A DNA stretch of 64,000 bases, from assembly GCA_020226215.1 (NCBI GenBank), contig CM035236.1, positions 55,985,057-56,049,056 on the forward strand, written 5' to 3'. Positions 10,870 through 22,330 of the stretch are shown here, one piece after another. Every line of letters starts with the position of its first letter. Position 1 is the first letter of the stretch. This stretch comes from Sindora glabra (lineage: Eukaryota > Streptophyta > Magnoliopsida > Fabales > Fabaceae). Position numbers and translations under genes: made by a program. The notes beneath the pieces were generated by a model. That model worked only from the letters and a program-made list of their open reading frames with translations, was not told the DNA's origin and did not search any database.

Positions 10870-13800
10870 TGTAATATCCCGAATTAAAAAATTAAAAATT
10901 TATAAATCTTTAATAGTAGAGAATGGTTATTTATTTATTTATTTATTTAATGTTGATTTTAAATTTATTTTTATATTAAAGGTTTTAAAATATTGAAAAT
11001 GATTTCTATGATAATATCTGAAGTTTATTTATTCTTTTTATATAGTCACTATTAACTTAAGAATAATTGAAATAATTTTTTATAAATAATTTTTTAGAAG
11101 TAAAAGATATTTTAAGAATTATGGTTGGAATTTGTATTTAATAAATTATTCTTGAGGATTGCTGAGGTTTGGAAATTTTGAGGTTCTAAATAAAATTGAT
11201 TTTATAAAAATGTGAGTATTAAGATTTTATTCATTAAAAGTATTATTGAAGTATTTTATTGGAAAAATATGAAATTTGAAAAGTATGAAGATCCAATGGC
11301 TCAAATGGATTTTAATTTGAATGAAGAGTTAAGATTTTAAATGACAAAAATGATCACATAATATTGCAGGGCAAAAATAAAAACTTTAAGCTTACTATTC
11401 AGCATTTTCTCCCTCCTCCTCTTAGGGAAATCCCCTTTCCCTTGGTTTCAGTGTGAGTGTGGCCTGCTATCCCTTTATCTTTTTTCTGCAAAATTCGGTC
11501 TACATTCATACAAATCTGATCTTTTCACCCTTTGACCGCATGTCCTCTTTCTTTTTAGAATTTTTATTTATTTTTCCTTACTGCTGCATGTTTTCTCTGG
11601 TTTCCACGTCGTATCTCCTTTCCTATTTATATTTCTAGTCTCTTTCTCTGACACACAACCGCAGCACATAGTTCAGCTTTTCTCTTTGCGTCAGCTAGCT
11701 CTCTTTCTTTCTAGCAAAAACTAACTTACTCCAAGAATTTCCAACAACTTCTATTGCCTCTCTTTTTCCATTTATGTAATTCTTTTATTTCTTTCATTTC
11801 TTTCTTTTTCCCGGTATAACACAGTAGCACCAGCTTAGCATTGCTACACTCTTATTGGTCCTTCTTTCTCATTTCTAAAAGGAGCCCTCACTGTCTTTCT
11901 TGGGTTTGCTCTCTTCCCCTTGTCATCTCTCTCCCGAGCCACGTTCTACACTACCTCTTTTCTTTCGATTTCAATTAGTGCTGTCGTGAGCTGCTGGGTG
12001 CTGGTGTCTTTCCCCATGTAGGCGATACACTAATGCTATGTGAATCGTGGCAAAACGTCGCAGAGTAGTAAGATTAACACAGGGAAACAACAGCTCACGG
12101 TGGAATCTGAAGTTGAGCTCAGGTTGTGCCACCCTGGGTTGTTGTTACAAAAGGAAAATAGTATAGCAGTGGAAAGTAGCAACAAGGCTTGGGGTCTTCA
12201 AGTTTTCGTACAACCTCCGCTTATTACCACCGCTTGTGAGCTGTTAGTGAACTTCCCACACGACAATGAGGTCTTGTATAATCCAACTGTTTCCTTGATT
12301 TCTCCTATCTTAAATTATTTGAAGATAACTTGATTGTGTGCGTTTTAATATAGGGATGATATATATAAGTTCTTCTGTTATAAAATTGCTAAATTGCAAC
12401 AATTAAAATATAAATAAAATATTCTGGCTTCACTAAATGTCAAATTCATGCAAGAACCATAGAATCTATTTTATGGATATCAAGATGAGAGATAACAACT
12501 TTGGAAAATTGTATATTATAGATCGTTAAAATAGCTTGAATAGAATTTTTTTGTATTATTAATCTTCACGTTATTGAGTGTTGGAAAATTTTTATATATA
12601 AATTATGATCAAGAAAGGAAAATTATGAATAGTTGAGTGTAAATTGGTATTCATGATGATGTAGATCTATATATATATACATTTGAATAATAAATTTTGG
12701 ATGTTAGGTATGGTATTGAGCAAATAAGAATTTTATGATAAAAAATATCATATTAGTGTATTTAAATATGTAATTATATCATCAAGATGAGAGTTTCTAA
12801 TAATAAACATGATTTTCTAGTTCTTTTGAGAAGTTAAAGACATATAAGAATTTTTAATATTTCAATGATAAGCTTGGAAATAAGAAAAGTTAAAGTCTAA
12901 GATGAGTACATGATACTTGGAGTACCAATTAATACTGGAAGTAATAAGGAATGCTATTGTACTATATTATGACTAAAGATTTGTAATATGTGCAAATAAG
13001 ATGAGAAATGTTTATATAATTATAATTTATCTTTGCAAATGATGATAATAGGAGAAAATTGTAAAGAGACGACTATAGATGTTTCAGAACCTTTGAGAGT
13101 TGGATTAGCACTATCAAGTGAGTACATATCTCACCACTGACTTTATTTTAATATAAGATAACTTGACTGTATTCTTCTTATTGGTAATATAAATTTCATA
13201 TTCATTATATAAACTTGGTTACATGATATAAGAGTAATTAGTTATTGGTGAATGATAATTGATCAGAGTGTGCAATGAAAGCATGGTTGTGTCATTATTA
13301 GCTATTGACTAATTAATTATGATAAAGGGATGAGATGAAAGTCGAATGAAAAATTTTTAGCTAATAGTTGTGAAGGATATAAGATTTGATTCAAGAACCA
13401 GATAAGAAATTCCTGACGAATGGTTGAGAAAAGTATAAACTTGATCCTGAAATAAAAAAGGCAGCTACATATATAGTTACTATAATTGAATGTGTTATTA
13501 GATATGATATTATAACGTTACTTGTTATTGGATGTCATTGTTTGACATGAATACAAATACATAATGTGATTGAGATGACTTGTTGGTATTTTAGCCTTAA
13601 GGGCCATTTGTAATTGTATTGTCTACCTGGAATGGGTAGTGCGTGCTATGACAATGATGTTATGTATTGTCAAATAACTCGTACCTTCCATAAGTCTTGT
13701 GCAAGAAAACTCTCATTCCAAGATTTGGTTTCGTAGGTTTCAAAATAATAGGAAATAGGTTTGTTATTCACATGCTTAACTTACGATTACCATATGTAAA

Positions 13801-14300
13801 ATTTGAACTCCCACAAAATAGTGGAGTATATATGCTCACTAAATTCTTGTAACTTACTTTATTTTATTTTTAATATTTTCAAGTTAAAGTGAGCGTGCTC
13901 AAACTTGTGCATCTATAGAGATCCAAGATTGCCTTACTAATGAGTTTTGACAGTTAGATTAGGATTAGAAATATAAGGATAAGAGTTTTCAGTGATTCAG
14001 CAATTGATATATTGAATCATTTAATTTTATTTAAAATTGAGATTGTATAGTAACTATGCATGTTGATGAAACTATTGTATCTAGAAATTAAACAGGTTTT
14101 GTATATTAGGACATGTAACTCTCAAGAAGTGTTCAAAAATAGAAGAGATTCTATTTGTTTTTCTATAAAATTTATTATGAAAAATTAAGTCCCCTTGAAA
14201 TTTGAAAACTCTTGTTAGATAGAAAGTGTGAATAATTTTTAAGACTTGTGGAAATCGGTAATGGAATCTATGCTGATCATGATCAAGAAGGGTTGTAACA
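10870..14300 (+). mobile_element. Solo LTR (3.43 kb) of a Ty3/gypsy-type element inside copia A RT
   Basis: It begins TGTAATATCCCGAA and ends GGTTGTAACA, flanked by GAAGT/AAAGT. Large LTRs starting TGTAATxxCCCG are typical of plant gypsy elements of the Tekay/Del type; that lineage is an inference. A phrase AAGTGAGTACATATCTCACCAC at about 13116-13138 recurs, reversed and modified, in the minus-strand copy (ATATACTTACCTAGTAAGG near 6660). No pol or gag remnant is visible, so it is a solo LTR. Its 11400-12330 part is richer in GC and pyrimidines than the rest and may be the old transcribed leader. Confidence 0.85.
12040..12333 (+). CDS. Open frame of 97 codons inside the solo LTR, doubtful
   Basis: An ATG-started frame opens with MNRGKTSQSSKIN and stops at TGA in 12331-12333. 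It lies in the GC-richer part of the LTR, follows a long pyrimidine-rich leader (11400-12000), and uses a more even codon set than surrounding chance frames. The predicted product is hydrophilic at its start, with no signal peptide, membrane segment or domain that I recognise. LTRs rarely encode proteins, so this is most likely a chance frame in an LTR leader. It is listed because of its position and composition. Confidence 0.15.
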   Translation: MNRGKTSQSSKINTGKQQLTVESEVELRLCHPGLLLQKENSIAVESSNKAWGLQVFVQPPLITTACELLVNFPHDNEVLYNPTVSLISPILNYLKIT

Positions 14301-14305
14301 AAAGT
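14301..14305 (+). other. Right target-site duplication of the 10870-14300 LTR
   Basis: AAAGT partners GAAGT at 10865-10869. After it, the copia reverse transcriptase reading continues in register with the left half. Confidence 0.7.
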
Positions 14306-15445
14306 TAACATTTTATACAGTCATCCTTAAAGAAAAAGCTTATGTTGAGCAACCACTAGGCTACATGAGGAAAAGACATGAAGAAAAAGTTTATTATTTA
14401 AACAAAGCTTTGTATGGATTAAAATAAGCTCCTCAAGCTTGCTATACTAGAATTGATGCATATTTATTGCAAGATGGATTTCAAAAATGTCCTTATAAGC
14501 ATATGCTATATATCAAGTCACAAGCTAATGAAGATTTAATAATTATATGTCCTTATGTTGATGACTTAATATTTACAGGGAATTCTAAAGAGATGTTTAC
14601 AAAATTTAAGAGGTTATGATTAGACAAACATGGGACTAACGACATATTTCTTAGGCATTGAACTGCTACTGACTAATAAAGGCATTTTCATTTCCTAAGT
14701 AAAGTATGCTATTATTTTGAAGAAGTTCAAGATAGGCTTTACAGCCCCAATCCAAACCTTAATAACTTAATGCCTTGAGATAAAGAAAGAAGATAATTAA
14801 GAACTAGTATACCCAATTTACTTTAAAAGCTTAGTTGGTAGTGTACATTATTTGACTTACATTAGGCTGGACATTGTTTATAGAGTTAGAATTATCATTC
14901 ATTTTATGAAAAAGCCATATCAATTACACTTACAAGTAGTAAAATAAATTTTGTAGTATATCAATGTTACTTGAGATCATAAGCTTTTCTACACTTGTTT
15001 TGATAATTTCAACCTAGTTAGGTATATATATAGTGATTGGGCAAGTGATGTTGAAACCAAAAAAAGCACCTCTAATTATGTTCTCTATTTTAGAGAAAGT
15101 ATATTTTTCTATTCTTCAAAGAAGCAATAAGTGGTGACCTTTTCAACTGTAAAAATTGAATACATGACAACAGCGTCTGCAACATATCAAGTAAACTACT
15201 TAAAAAGTTAAAATAGTTGCAAGAATTTCCTATAATAATTGTGTGTGACAATAACTTAAGTATTACATTAACTAGAAATCCAATTTTTCATGGTAAAAGC
15301 AAGCATATTAGAATTAGGTATCATTATATTAAAGAACTGATCAAGAATGGAGAAATGGAGCTCAAAATTTTGCAAGTTTGATGGACAAATTATGGATATT
15401 TTGGCAAAGCCATTGAAGGCAAATGAATTTGAGAAGTTGAAGATA
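14306..15445 (+). pseudogene. Reverse transcriptase C-terminal part and RNase H, copia A
   Basis: From 14318 the reading gives LKEKAYVEQPLGY, then KALYGLK (14400-14425, followed by a stop where Q is expected) and CPYVDDLIF (14550-14575), which contains the YVDD catalytic core. A YFLGIEL-like trace follows near 14645. From about 15000, SDWASDVETKKSTSNYV-like, SSKKQ and TAKIEYM-like traces (15030-15170) are RNase H, and KHIRIRYHYIKELI (about 15300-15345) is its usual C-terminal block. Stops and shifts make it non-functional. This enzyme copied element RNA into DNA. Confidence 0.85.
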
Positions 15446-15473
15446 ATGGTTTGTGTTATTTCAAAATCAATTT

Positions 15474-15481
15474 AAAGGGGG
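15474..15481 (+). other. Polypurine tract of copia A
   Basis: AAAGGGGG lies one base before the 3' LTR start, the normal position for plus-strand priming. Confidence 0.75.
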
Positions 15482-15482
15482 T

Positions 15483-15950
15483 TATTGAAAAGTGTTAAAT
15501 TGATTTTAAACTTAAGAAAATAATAAATGGTGACATTTATTCTCAATAACCAAGTATTGGGATAAAACTATTGAAATGCAAGTGGAATTTTGAAATGTAT
15601 GGATAGGCTAACATTGAGACCAGAGAAGGAGTATTAGACAAATTGCATTGAAGTAATTTGTTTAGTTTTACTTGAAAGCATAACACATTGGTTTGGAGTA
15701 TTGCTCAATGTAGTGAGAGGAATGCCTTTCTATTGCAATGGGGCAAAGGATTTTGATGTAATATTTTGTTGGGTTCCATCCAATGGACAAAAAATATTGA
15801 GTATAAGAAAAAAAATATTGTATGTTTGTATTTTATGAGAGTTAATGCAATTACAAAGTAATAAGACTTTCTTTTATTTTTTTTCCTCCTTCTCCACAAA
15901 ATCTTAGTATTTTTTTAGTTCCAATATTAATAAAGTAAATTTAATATTGC
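15483..15950 (+). repeat. 3' LTR of copia A
   Basis: It matches the LTR at 3976-4525 over most of its length, with scattered substitutions and indels. It lacks an internal piece present in the 5' copy near 4150-4195. Its right end blurs into a palindrome starting at 15926, so the exact edge is uncertain. Confidence 0.8.
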
Positions 15951-16009
15951 ATTAATGTTATTTAATAAAATAATAATAAATATTATTAAAATTAATTTAC
16001 TTTATTAAT
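15926..16009. repeat. Short inverted repeat (possible tiny MITE)
   Basis: ATTAATAAAGTAAATT at 15926-15941 is perfectly repeated in inverse form at 15994-16009, with a ~50-base AT-rich loop. The left arm overlaps the end of the copia A 3' LTR. Confidence 0.6.
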
Positions 16010-16164
16010 ATAATTAAATGTAATATTAAATTTAAATGCAAATTTTTAATTTTCATAATTTGCTTGATTACATATTTATTTATTAGATTTAATTTAAAGT
16101 TTGAATTTCAACAATAAATATTTGTTCAATTATCATTATTATTTTTAGAAATGGAATATTAAAA

Positions 16165-17081
16165 GGGTGCTTGGAAAATAGTTTTTTATCAGATTTGAAG
16201 TGATTTGAATGCCTTTAACTATTTGACTAAGTTAATTAGCTAAATTGAGTATTTGATAAATAGTCATTTTAGTCACTATATTGGCCCTCAAACAGCCATT
16301 TTAAAAAAGTTAAAAATAGTACTTTTTTAAAATAGTTGATTTACATTTAATATAAAATAAGATATTTTTGCCTATAATTATATTTTTTTTTACATTTCCA
16401 TCTTTGATAAATAAGAAAATAGTAAATCATATATATTTATTTCTTAGAGAAAAATTTAATACGTATAATAAATTTTAATTATTTATTTTTAAATAAAAAA
16501 TAAATAAGTATAATAAATTATATTAAAATTTTACATAATAATAAAAAATTACATGAATATAATTATATTATTTTTATCAAATTGTATAAAAAAGAACAAA
16601 ATATATGTTTTATTTCATAATAAATAATAGAGAAGATATTGATAAAATTATTAATCTTTTGTCAAATGATATCTTTTGAATTAAAAAAATATATTAAGAT
16701 AAAAAAATATCAAAATGATATTACTTGTAGAAAATATGTTTTCATACTTAAAATGTGTAATTCATTAATATTTTAAATGATAAAAATATGGATTTTGAAT
16801 TTAATATTAAAATAGTTACAAAATAAATTTTAATAGTTATTGCATCTACCATTATATTCCTAATAATAAAATACTTAAATAAATAACAAAATATATGCAT
16901 ATTCTTATATGTTATTTTATATATAAATAATTAATAATAAATAGTTAATTTTACTAAATATTCTTATATAAATAGTTAATATTATCAACTAATCAAATCA
17001 GTTAATATAATTAACTATTAGTTAACAGTTAATTAAATCAATTAACCACTAATATAATTAGTTAATTATCAAACAAAACCC
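16165..17081. mobile_element. Possible non-autonomous DNA transposon (weak)
   Basis: The left side reads GGGTGCTTGGAAAATAG and the right side, reversed, GGGTTTTGTTTGATAATT. Both ends carry repeated TTAACTAATTxxTTAA-type blocks inside. The ends agree only partly and no target duplication was found. The interior is almost pure A/T without a frame. Confidence 0.25.
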
Positions 17082-18054
17082 AAAAAAATAACAAGTTAAA
17101 ATATTTTAATGGCTCAACATTTTACCAATTGTCACACATTATAGGGTTAGCTTGTAAATAAATGCGCTACAAATTTGATTAAAATATTTATGAATTATTT
17201 GATTTATTTTATATATTTTATTTATATAGTTAAATATATTTATTTATTTTAATATCATTTTATTAATTACAAGAATCTAAAAAATAAAGGATCAATTCCT
17301 GGTGAATTTTCAAAAAAATTATAAAAATATATATTTATTATTAATGACTGATTTCTTTTAACAAAAATTATTTGCCACATGTTTCCTTCAAAATTTTCAT
17401 TTTTTATTTCAAAAAAATTTCAAAATAATTCTATATATCTATAAATCCTTAGATTCCTTAAGTCTAATTATGCATAAATTTGGTTAGAAAAGCTTTCCAA
17501 TGTAAATTTTATAGTATTCCAAGAGTTTCAAAATTCAAGTGACGTAATGATTTCAAAAATAATTAGATTAAAATTGTTTGATCAAATTTATTAAAAAAAT
17601 AAATAATTATAATTAAATAATTTTAATTTCAAATTTTCAAAATTTGTCATATCATTATGAATTTTTAAACTCTAGTAGTACAATAGCAAACACCATTTTT
17701 CAATGGAAAACATATATTAAAAAGTTGTTTTCAATGTCTTAAATTCATGTGAAATTTTAATTTTCGAACTCTAGTAATATCATAGCAACCATCATTTTCC
17801 AATTAGAAAATATATCAGAAAGTTATTTTCAATGTCTTAAATTCATATGAAATTTTAATCTTCAAACAATTCCTGTAATTTTTTATAGATTTTCTATCAG
17901 AAGAACCGAATTTTCTTTAGGGCAATGCAGCACCAATTTTATATTTTGACTAAAAATATAAAGTCAAATAAGGAAATTTTTTTGGGCCCCATTACAATTT
18001 TTTTACAAATTATTATCTTAATTTATTTTTAATTTTATAGTTTATGAGCAATAT
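17082..18054. other. AT-rich DNA with a local duplication, no gene
   Basis: Two blocks near 17640-17760 and 17765-17860 resemble each other (a CTCTAGTA-type start, then a CATTTTxCAATxxGAAAA block, then a TTTTCAATGTCTTAAATTCAT block), a tandem duplication of about 100 bases. No coding potential was seen. Confidence 0.45.
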
Positions 18055-18724
18055 AGGATACGTCTGTTTTTGTTTTATCCCTTTGTATAATAGATATTTA
18101 AAATTATTTTGAAAATTATTCTTAAAAACAAAACCACAAATTCTATTTGGAAAATTTTTTCTCCCCTTTTTCTTTCTTTAGATTATTCCCAAGCTCTCTT
18201 TCCACTTCTTACTCTTTTCCCTACTCTGTTGATCTTTTGCTCCCACTGTAGTCCAAGTCACGCAAGCCTCTCTGTATCTGTTCTCTCTGCTCTTCTACTT
18301 TTTTCACATTCCTCTTCTCTTCCTTGTCTGGCCCCCTGATGGCTCTTTGCATCTCACCATTCATCTCCGCTACTTCTCATCTAACACCTCAACATTTCGC
18401 TCCTTTCCCCAACCGTCTTCCTCTCCAGCAGTATCGTATAGTCAGTTGGTAATGAAAGAGGACAAATTTGCGCAAGAGCGAGACGTAATATGAGGAGAGC
18501 TTCGGGAGATGATTAGAAAAGACACAGAATAATTTCTCTTATTTTCAAAATTGCCGCAACTATTAATGACAACAAAAAAGTTATAAAACAAGGAAAATTT
18601 GGTCTCATTTTCTAGTTATTAAAACAGGAATTTTGGCAACAGTTTTTAAAAGCAAAATTTCAAAAGCATTTTTTTTTTAATAAAAGTGGAAACTATTTTT
18701 CAAAACAAAATCCAAATAGACCCT
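18055..18724. mobile_element. Inverted-repeat-bounded segment with a GC-richer core
   Basis: The left end AGGATACGTCTGTTTTTGTTTT and the reversed right end AGGGTCTATTTGGATTTTGTTTT are alike, and both lead into runs of TTTTGAAAA/TTTTTAAAAA-type sequence. Such ends are typical of plant hAT- or Mutator-like MITEs that start with a CTGTTTGGxTTTTGTTTT phrase. Unlike ordinary MITEs, the core (18150-18500) is rich in pyrimidines and clearly less AT-rich than its surroundings. It has the look of a gene leader and start of coding sequence and contains an open frame at 18109-18339. No family was recognised and no target duplication was found. Confidence 0.4.
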
Positions 18725-19604
18725 ATTTATTCATTGTTTAGAATTCATAGACCCTTTAAATACTAATGCTCATGCTTATACATTATTTAACTTTTTAAAA
18801 AAAATTATAATATTTGATAACTTTAATATAACTCTTAAACATTTTTTGTGTTGTTCAACTTCAAGCTTTTCATATGTAACCTTGATAGTGAGCCGAAGTT
18901 CACGATCCAACCCGCTAATCTGGAAGCTTTGAAGGATTTTAGAAACCCTAAAAAATACAAACTGCAACCAGCTTGACCAATGTACAAGTTGGATAGGCTA
19001 ACCTTTTTTTATTATATTTTTAAATTCTATGTAGATTAAAATTTTTAATTTATACAAAATTATACTCTCATTTTTTATTTTTAATTATATAAGATTATAT
19101 TATAAATAATTTATATATAATATTTTTATTTTAAGGATATTTTATAACTTATATTTTTTATATAATAATTTTAAGATTATACATAAATTTAAAATATATT
19201 ATAACTTATTTGTAATAAATATATAATACTTTTGAATGATTTTAATTTTTTTTAATTTTTCAAAAGTTAAAAAATTTAAAACAAATCCATGAGCTAACCC
19301 GCACCCTACCAAAACTAAACTAAGGCCCTCCAATATGGAGGCTTATGTAATACAAATAAATTTGACCCAACGCATTTAACAATTAATCCAATCCATTCAT
19401 TACACAACTCCAAACCTCTTATTATTATTAAAAGGAAGTATAAAATGTAAAGGATTATTATATTATTAAAGTCACATTTGATTTGGTATATTGAAATAGA
19501 GACAAATCTTAATCAAATAAAGCTAAATAAGAGAAAAGAAACTTAGAACTGTTTATTTCACTTAAGAAATACAATTACATTGTTTGTTATTCTTTTTTAG
19601 CAAA
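18725..19604. other. AT-rich DNA, no gene recognised
   Basis: A slightly GC-richer patch at 18880-19000 and another at 19290-19420 are separated by ~280 bases of nearly pure A/T. They carry loosely inverse phrases (GGATAGGCTAACC at about 18990; GAGCTAACCCGCACCCTACC at 19292), possibly the ends of an old small transposon. Too weak to call. Confidence 0.35.
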
Positions 19605-19905
19605 TGGTTCATTAGTCAAGAAATGATTGATGGTAACGGAGCAATGGTGACAGTTGTAATAACAATGATAATGATGGTAAAAGAGCAACAATTGTATTAA
19701 TAGTGATTATGGTGATAGAAGTGGTAAAATGACAATAATACCAATGATAACAAAAGGTAATATTGATAATGATGGTAGTATTAATAATAACAATGATGAA
19801 AGGGGTTGCAGAGGTAACGGCAAAGTAACACCAATAATAATGATGGCAATAACAAAAAGTATAACAATTGCAATGAGGAAGCGACAATGTCTATAGAGCA
19901 ATTAC
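19605..19905. repeat. Degenerate trinucleotide-rich tract
   Basis: About 300 bases are dominated by GAT, GGT, AAT and CAAT/AATAAT-like triplets (for example ATGATAATGATGGTAA). This is a decayed microsatellite-type tract rather than a gene. The low-complexity open frames on either strand are a by-product of the 3-base periodicity. Confidence 0.6.
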
Positions 19906-21400
19906 GGTAGTGGGCTGTAGTAATAGTATGAAAGAATTTTTCTTTTTTTTAATAATAGGTAACATAATATAAAATCTTAAGGAGAATAAAATAATCAAAT
20001 GCAAAATATTTATTAAAGATAAAAAAGGGTGACATATCCCACTACGCATGAAGAAATTTTTTTTTTTTTCTGTTGTTTCCAACTACCTAAAATCTTCCAT
20101 TCAAACGCCATCTAAATATACTAGTCTCTCTGAAATTTAAGTATGAACAAAAACTATATAATAATAGGATTTTGCTAATAATAGTTTAAAAGTTATGCAA
20201 AAAATATTCTTCATTTATTATTTCCAATCTTCAATGGAATCTTATGGAATAGTATTAATTAAAAATAATTATAATATATTTATAATGCATTTAAAAGTCA
20301 TATTATTAGTTAATATTATCCATAAGATCATATTGAAAATTGAATTGAAAATAATAATAAGGAATTTACTGATTTTTGTACATAGCCCTTAATAAAGTTC
20401 CATTTAGCATTTGCCTTAAAAGTATTAATAAATATAATTTTATTTTTCAACTCTAATTCTTTAAAACCTGACAGCCAAGTATTCTAACTTAAAATCATTC
20501 ACCCATGCTATTTTTTTTTTCTTTTAATAATCATAAAAGTAATAATTCACTCAATGTACATAAGCAAAATCTTAACTTCAAATCCAGGCATAACAAGAAG
20601 TAAAAACTCCTAAGACAATATCAAGTACCATTACACCACTAAATTACCAACTTCCCTAATGGTATTTATCTATAATAGACTTTCATCAGAGCTCCTTATT
20701 TTTTATTTTATAGTTTACTAATTACGACACTATATTATTAATATTTTTAAAAACTCTTATTAGTTATATCCAGATACTGATTTTACATACTTAAAATTTA
20801 TATAAGCCCATTTTATATTTTTTGTCTCTCTTCTATTTTCATAAGCATACATTAATTTTCCTCTTCACATATACTAACCTCCCTTTTTTTATATTTTAAA
20901 CATACTCTCACCTCCACTGCTTCAAAAAAATAAAAAATAAAAATAAAAAGTGTAAATATATATTATGAAAATAGAAAAAAGTGTAGTTAATTTAACCTTA
21001 AAAAGGAATGAGTGCAATCTGCGCAAACAAAATCACAAATATCTTACTTAACTCTTCCAAGAAGTTCAAATCAATCCAACTCAAACATATTTCTAGTCAT
21101 CTATTAATAATCTAGGCTTCTTTTAATCTTAAATCCGGCTCTGTCTGGACTCCTCAAACAGCTTCAGCTTAATCTATTTTTGAAAACTTCATGCCTTGTT
21201 ACAAAAGGGACACAATGAATTAAGATCAAGCTTAACGGGAATCAACTGCCAAGTTTTCTCAACAATTCCATAAAAGGCAAGTCTTCAATAAACCCATATT
21301 TGTAAATCAGGAATAACCTTATAAGGACAATCTTTCCAATCCCACTAATTATCAATTTCCTTCGATTTAACGGGGCGAAAGACAGCCTGATATTCTGGAA
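19906..21400. other. AT-rich intergenic DNA
   Basis: No gene, terminal repeat or RNA gene recognised. Base composition becomes less extreme after about 21100, at the edge of the gene island. Short A and T runs only. Confidence 0.45.
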
Positions 21401-21634
21401 CACAGGAACCCACAGTTTTTTCACAAGAACCTACTACTTCAACATTTATTATTATTTAAAAACAAAAAAAAAACCCTTGTATCTTTCTCGGAAATTTGCA
21501 CCTCAGGAAATGGAGGGGATACATAATCCTTTGAAAAATAAACAACTGCCATTTCCTGATAAGGAACTGGGAGTGGGAACCAATACCCATAGTTTGGCAA
21601 TCCTTTTCCGCATTCATGCTAGTTCTTCCAAGCA

Positions 21635-21679
21635 AAGTTTAGACAATATATGGGCAAAGTTTAGACAATATATGGGCAC
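21635..21679 (+). repeat. Perfect 22-bp tandem duplication
   Basis: GCAAAGTTTAGACAATATAT plus GG occurs twice in direct succession. The exactness implies a recent slip. Confidence 0.85.
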
Positions 21680-22237
21680 AAGAATTAAGTTGTCAGGGAT
21701 TCATTAATTGTATTCGGGGATCAAAGTTTGATCCATTGTTAGTGCAAAGCAAAATTTTATACAGTCAGGGAACAATGTGATGCCACATATCAAAAAGCTG
21801 CTGACAGAATTTCACTGAAAGTCAAACATCTTAATATTTCAATGGTTTGACAATATCTTATTCCCTGATGGTACTTAGAACTCGACACTAACAGAGGATT
21901 GAATTAAAACTCTATTTTTAAAATACAACTATCATTGGAAGCTTTACAACAATCAATAAAAAGAGAAGTCAGCCTGTGAAGCTACCTTGTGCTCAGAAAA
22001 TTCAAGCACCAAGTAGTAATGTAGATTACATGCCTCAGTTTTGCCCACCTTTGACAGCAAAGGTAGCAATAACATATATACAATTGAGAAGGATGAAACA
22101 GCAAAATCAAACTATTGTATTTTTCATTTACTACATTTTTTTTATAGAAATAAAAGTTAATTTCCAATTCATTACATTTCCCTCCATCTTTATTATAGGT
22201 CGTGCTAGAGTAAGGATTAAAATTGGGGAGGTGAGGC

Positions 22238-22330
22238 GACAAAATGAAAATTTCTCAAGTATCTGGACATACTGCATGGTTCAGTAAAATGAAAATTGAT
22301 CAAATACCCAGATGTACTGCATGGTTCACT
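22238..22330 (+). repeat. Imperfect tandem duplication (~45 bp)
   Basis: Two adjacent units share AAAATGAAAAT, a (T/A)CAA(G/A)TA block, then ACTGCATGGTTCA followed by CTAAA or GTAAA. Confidence 0.7.

Larger units (their letters stand above)
3976..15950 (+). mobile_element. Ty1/copia element A, complete in outline but dead and split twice
   Basis: Two LTRs, a tRNA-Met-type primer site, degenerate gag, protease, integrase, reverse transcriptase and RNase H in copia order, and a purine tract can all be followed on the plus strand. The body is about 5 kb once two foreign LTRs (5189-8662 and 10870-14300) are set aside. Many stop codons and frameshifts cut every domain, so no protein is made. The two LTRs have diverged clearly, showing an old insertion. 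No convincing target duplication remains outside the LTRs. Confidence 0.88.

Noticed and set aside
18109..18339. Seventy-six-codon frame as a real gene
   Set aside because: It has a Ser/Leu/Phe-rich pyrimidine-driven composition, no homologue recognised, and lies within an inverted-repeat-bounded segment. It is kept only as part of that element.
19612..20082. Minus-strand frames rich in Ile, Thr and Val
   Set aside because: They come from 3-base periodicity of the trinucleotide tract and show no domain.
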